Shown: piece by piece, positions 45,064 to 45,792 of the stretch | How positions within the stretch are numbered: position 1 is the first letter of the stretch | Layout of the letters: each line of letters begins with the position of its first letter | NCBI GenBank assembly: GCA_021819585.1 | Contig: JAKAQS010000005.1 | Location: forward strand, 1-45,792 | DNA: 45,792 nucleotides | Reading direction: 5' to 3' | Source of the DNA: Acidobacteriota bacterium | Lineage (GTDB): Bacteria > Acidobacteriota > Terriglobia > Terriglobales > Acidobacteriaceae | Program-made: the position numbers and the translations under genes | Notes under the pieces: generated by a model | The model's database searches: none | What the model was told of the DNA's origin: nothing | Seen by the model: the letters and a program-made list of their open reading frames with translations, nothing else

Positions 45064-45792
45064 ATGAAAAAAGCAGTAGCAGTGGTGTTGGGAGCGTTGG
45101 GCGCAGTGTGTCTGGCGCAGGCGCAGCAGGGAAGCTGGATGCCGGATATTACGCGGCAACAGGACTACAGTTGGCACTTGTCGTCGAGCTTTGAAAAGAC
45201 GGGCGGGAACGCCGACTCGCTGGCTCTGAATCCTGGACAGACCCTGACTGTGTTGGACACCGATGGGCCGGGGATGGTGTCCCACATCTGGTTCACGATT
45301 AATGATCGGGAATCCTACTATCTCAAGCGCATTGTGCTGCGCATGTACTGGGATGGCGAGAAGGATCCGAGCGTAGAGGCGCCGATCGGCGATTTCTTCG
45401 GGCTGGGTCTCGGCATCTCTTATCCGTGGCAGTCGGACGTGCTTTCCGTGGGCAACAGCGGCGCGCTGAATTGCTTCTTTCCGATGCCGTACCGGCATCA
45501 CGCGCGCATCACTTTGACCAATGAAGGCAAGGAAGCCGCAAGCAATCTTTACTGGAACATCGAATACCGGACCTACTCCCATCCGCTGCCCGCGGACACA
45601 CTATACTTCCAGGCGGAATACCGGCAGGCTCAGCCGAATCATGGATGGACGAATCAATGGTATACAAACGGCGACCCTTTGGTGAATTATCACAGAAATC
45701 CAGATGGAAAAGATAACTACGTATGGTTGGAGGCCAATGGGCACGGCCAGTACGTGGGCGTGACGATGTCCGTCCTGCAAAACCAGGATGGC
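45064..45792 (+). CDS. Secreted DUF2961/GH172-family glycoside hydrolase (partial, 5' end)
   Basis: 243 codons are present; the gene continues past the right edge. MKKAVAVVLGALGAVCLAQA is a signal peptide with cleavage near AQAQ. The mature part matches DUF2961: SSSFEKTGGNADSLALNPGQ, LDTDGPGMVSHIWFTINDRE, LRMYWDGEKDPSVEAPIGDF, FFGLGLGISYPWQS, NCFFPMPYRHHARITLTNEG and LYWNIEYRTYS. Some members (GH172) are difructose dianhydride I synthase/hydrolase or alpha-D-fructofuranosidase/arabinofuranosidase-type enzymes that act as trimers. The proposed catalytic glutamates would lie further downstream, outside or near the edge. GGAGG lies 10 bases before the ATG. It probably degrades a fructan- or arabinan-like glycan. 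Confidence 0.88.
   Translation, partial: MKKAVAVVLGALGAVCLAQAQQGSWMPDITRQQDYSWHLSSSFEKTGGNADSLALNPGQTLTVLDTDGPGMVSHIWFTINDRESYYLKRIVLRMYWDGEKDPSVEAPIGDFFGLGLGISYPWQSDVLSVGNSGALNCFFPMPYRHHARITLTNEGKEAASNLYWNIEYRTYSHPLPADTLYFQAEYRQAQPNHGWTNQWYTNGDPLVNYHRNPDGKDNYVWLEANGHGQYVGVTMSVLQNQDG

Overview
The window looks like a chromosomal segment from an acidobacterium (Acidobacteriota, probably class Terriglobia). The main reasons are a VWFA-related protein of the acidobacterial type at about 12.6-14.0 kb, large exported NHL/Ig-repeat proteins, a Tat-exported GH127 enzyme next to a GH172 (DUF2961) enzyme, GC-rich DNA, and long antisense shadow frames over most genes. No rRNA, tRNA, CRISPR array, transposase, integrase or phage gene was seen, so this appears to be stable chromosome. 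Identifications come from reading translations and motifs; no database search was run.

Layout. 1-5.7 kb: the 5' 1577 codons of a giant secreted repeat protein (minus strand, C-terminus off the left edge) and a small membrane protein. 5.8-9.4 kb: a 46-aa membrane microprotein, a small helical protein, glgC (ADP-glucose synthesis), a VOC protein and an exported protein of unknown function. 9.6-15.2 kb: a beta-barrel outer-membrane protein, tatA, a DMT transporter with an unusual hydrophilic loop, the VWFA protein and a membrane-anchored TPR protein. 15.6-19 kb: an orphan GvpL/GvpF gene, pgsA, and glutamate dehydrogenase with a textbook terminator. 19.3-24.4 kb: trpE, trpG, a FecR-like exported protein, efp, acylphosphatase and apt, all on the plus strand. 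24.5-26.8 kb: lrgA-lrgB and a beta-hydroxyacid dehydrogenase on the minus strand. 27.5-33.4 kb: a three-gene RND efflux operon (pump, adaptor, outer-membrane channel). 33.4-36.5 kb: a GntR regulator divergent from a Tat-exported GH127 beta-L-arabinofuranosidase. 36.6-38.3 kb: a SulP anion transporter. 38.7-44.8 kb: rimP-nusA-infB preceded by a promoter and an intrinsic terminator in the leader. 45.1 kb to the end: the 5' part of a secreted GH172/DUF2961 enzyme.

How the genes work together. The rimP-nusA-infB group is the standard translation/transcription operon, and its leader terminator suggests attenuation, possibly by NusA. The GntR-GH127 pair, the Tat export signal, TatA elsewhere in the window and the terminal GH172 gene fit a plant- or microbial-polysaccharide-degrading lifestyle. 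The RND operon is a complete tripartite exporter.

The most interesting loose ends are the orphan gas-vesicle-family gene, an EF-P with Asn at the tip position normally held by modified Lys/Arg, a GntR gene whose near-perfect -10 box sits so close to the ATG that the transcript may be leaderless, a perfect inverted repeat at the start of the giant surface-protein gene, and lineage-specific insertions in RimP, TrpE and the DMT transporter. I did not find a clearly new multi-gene defence or metabolic system.
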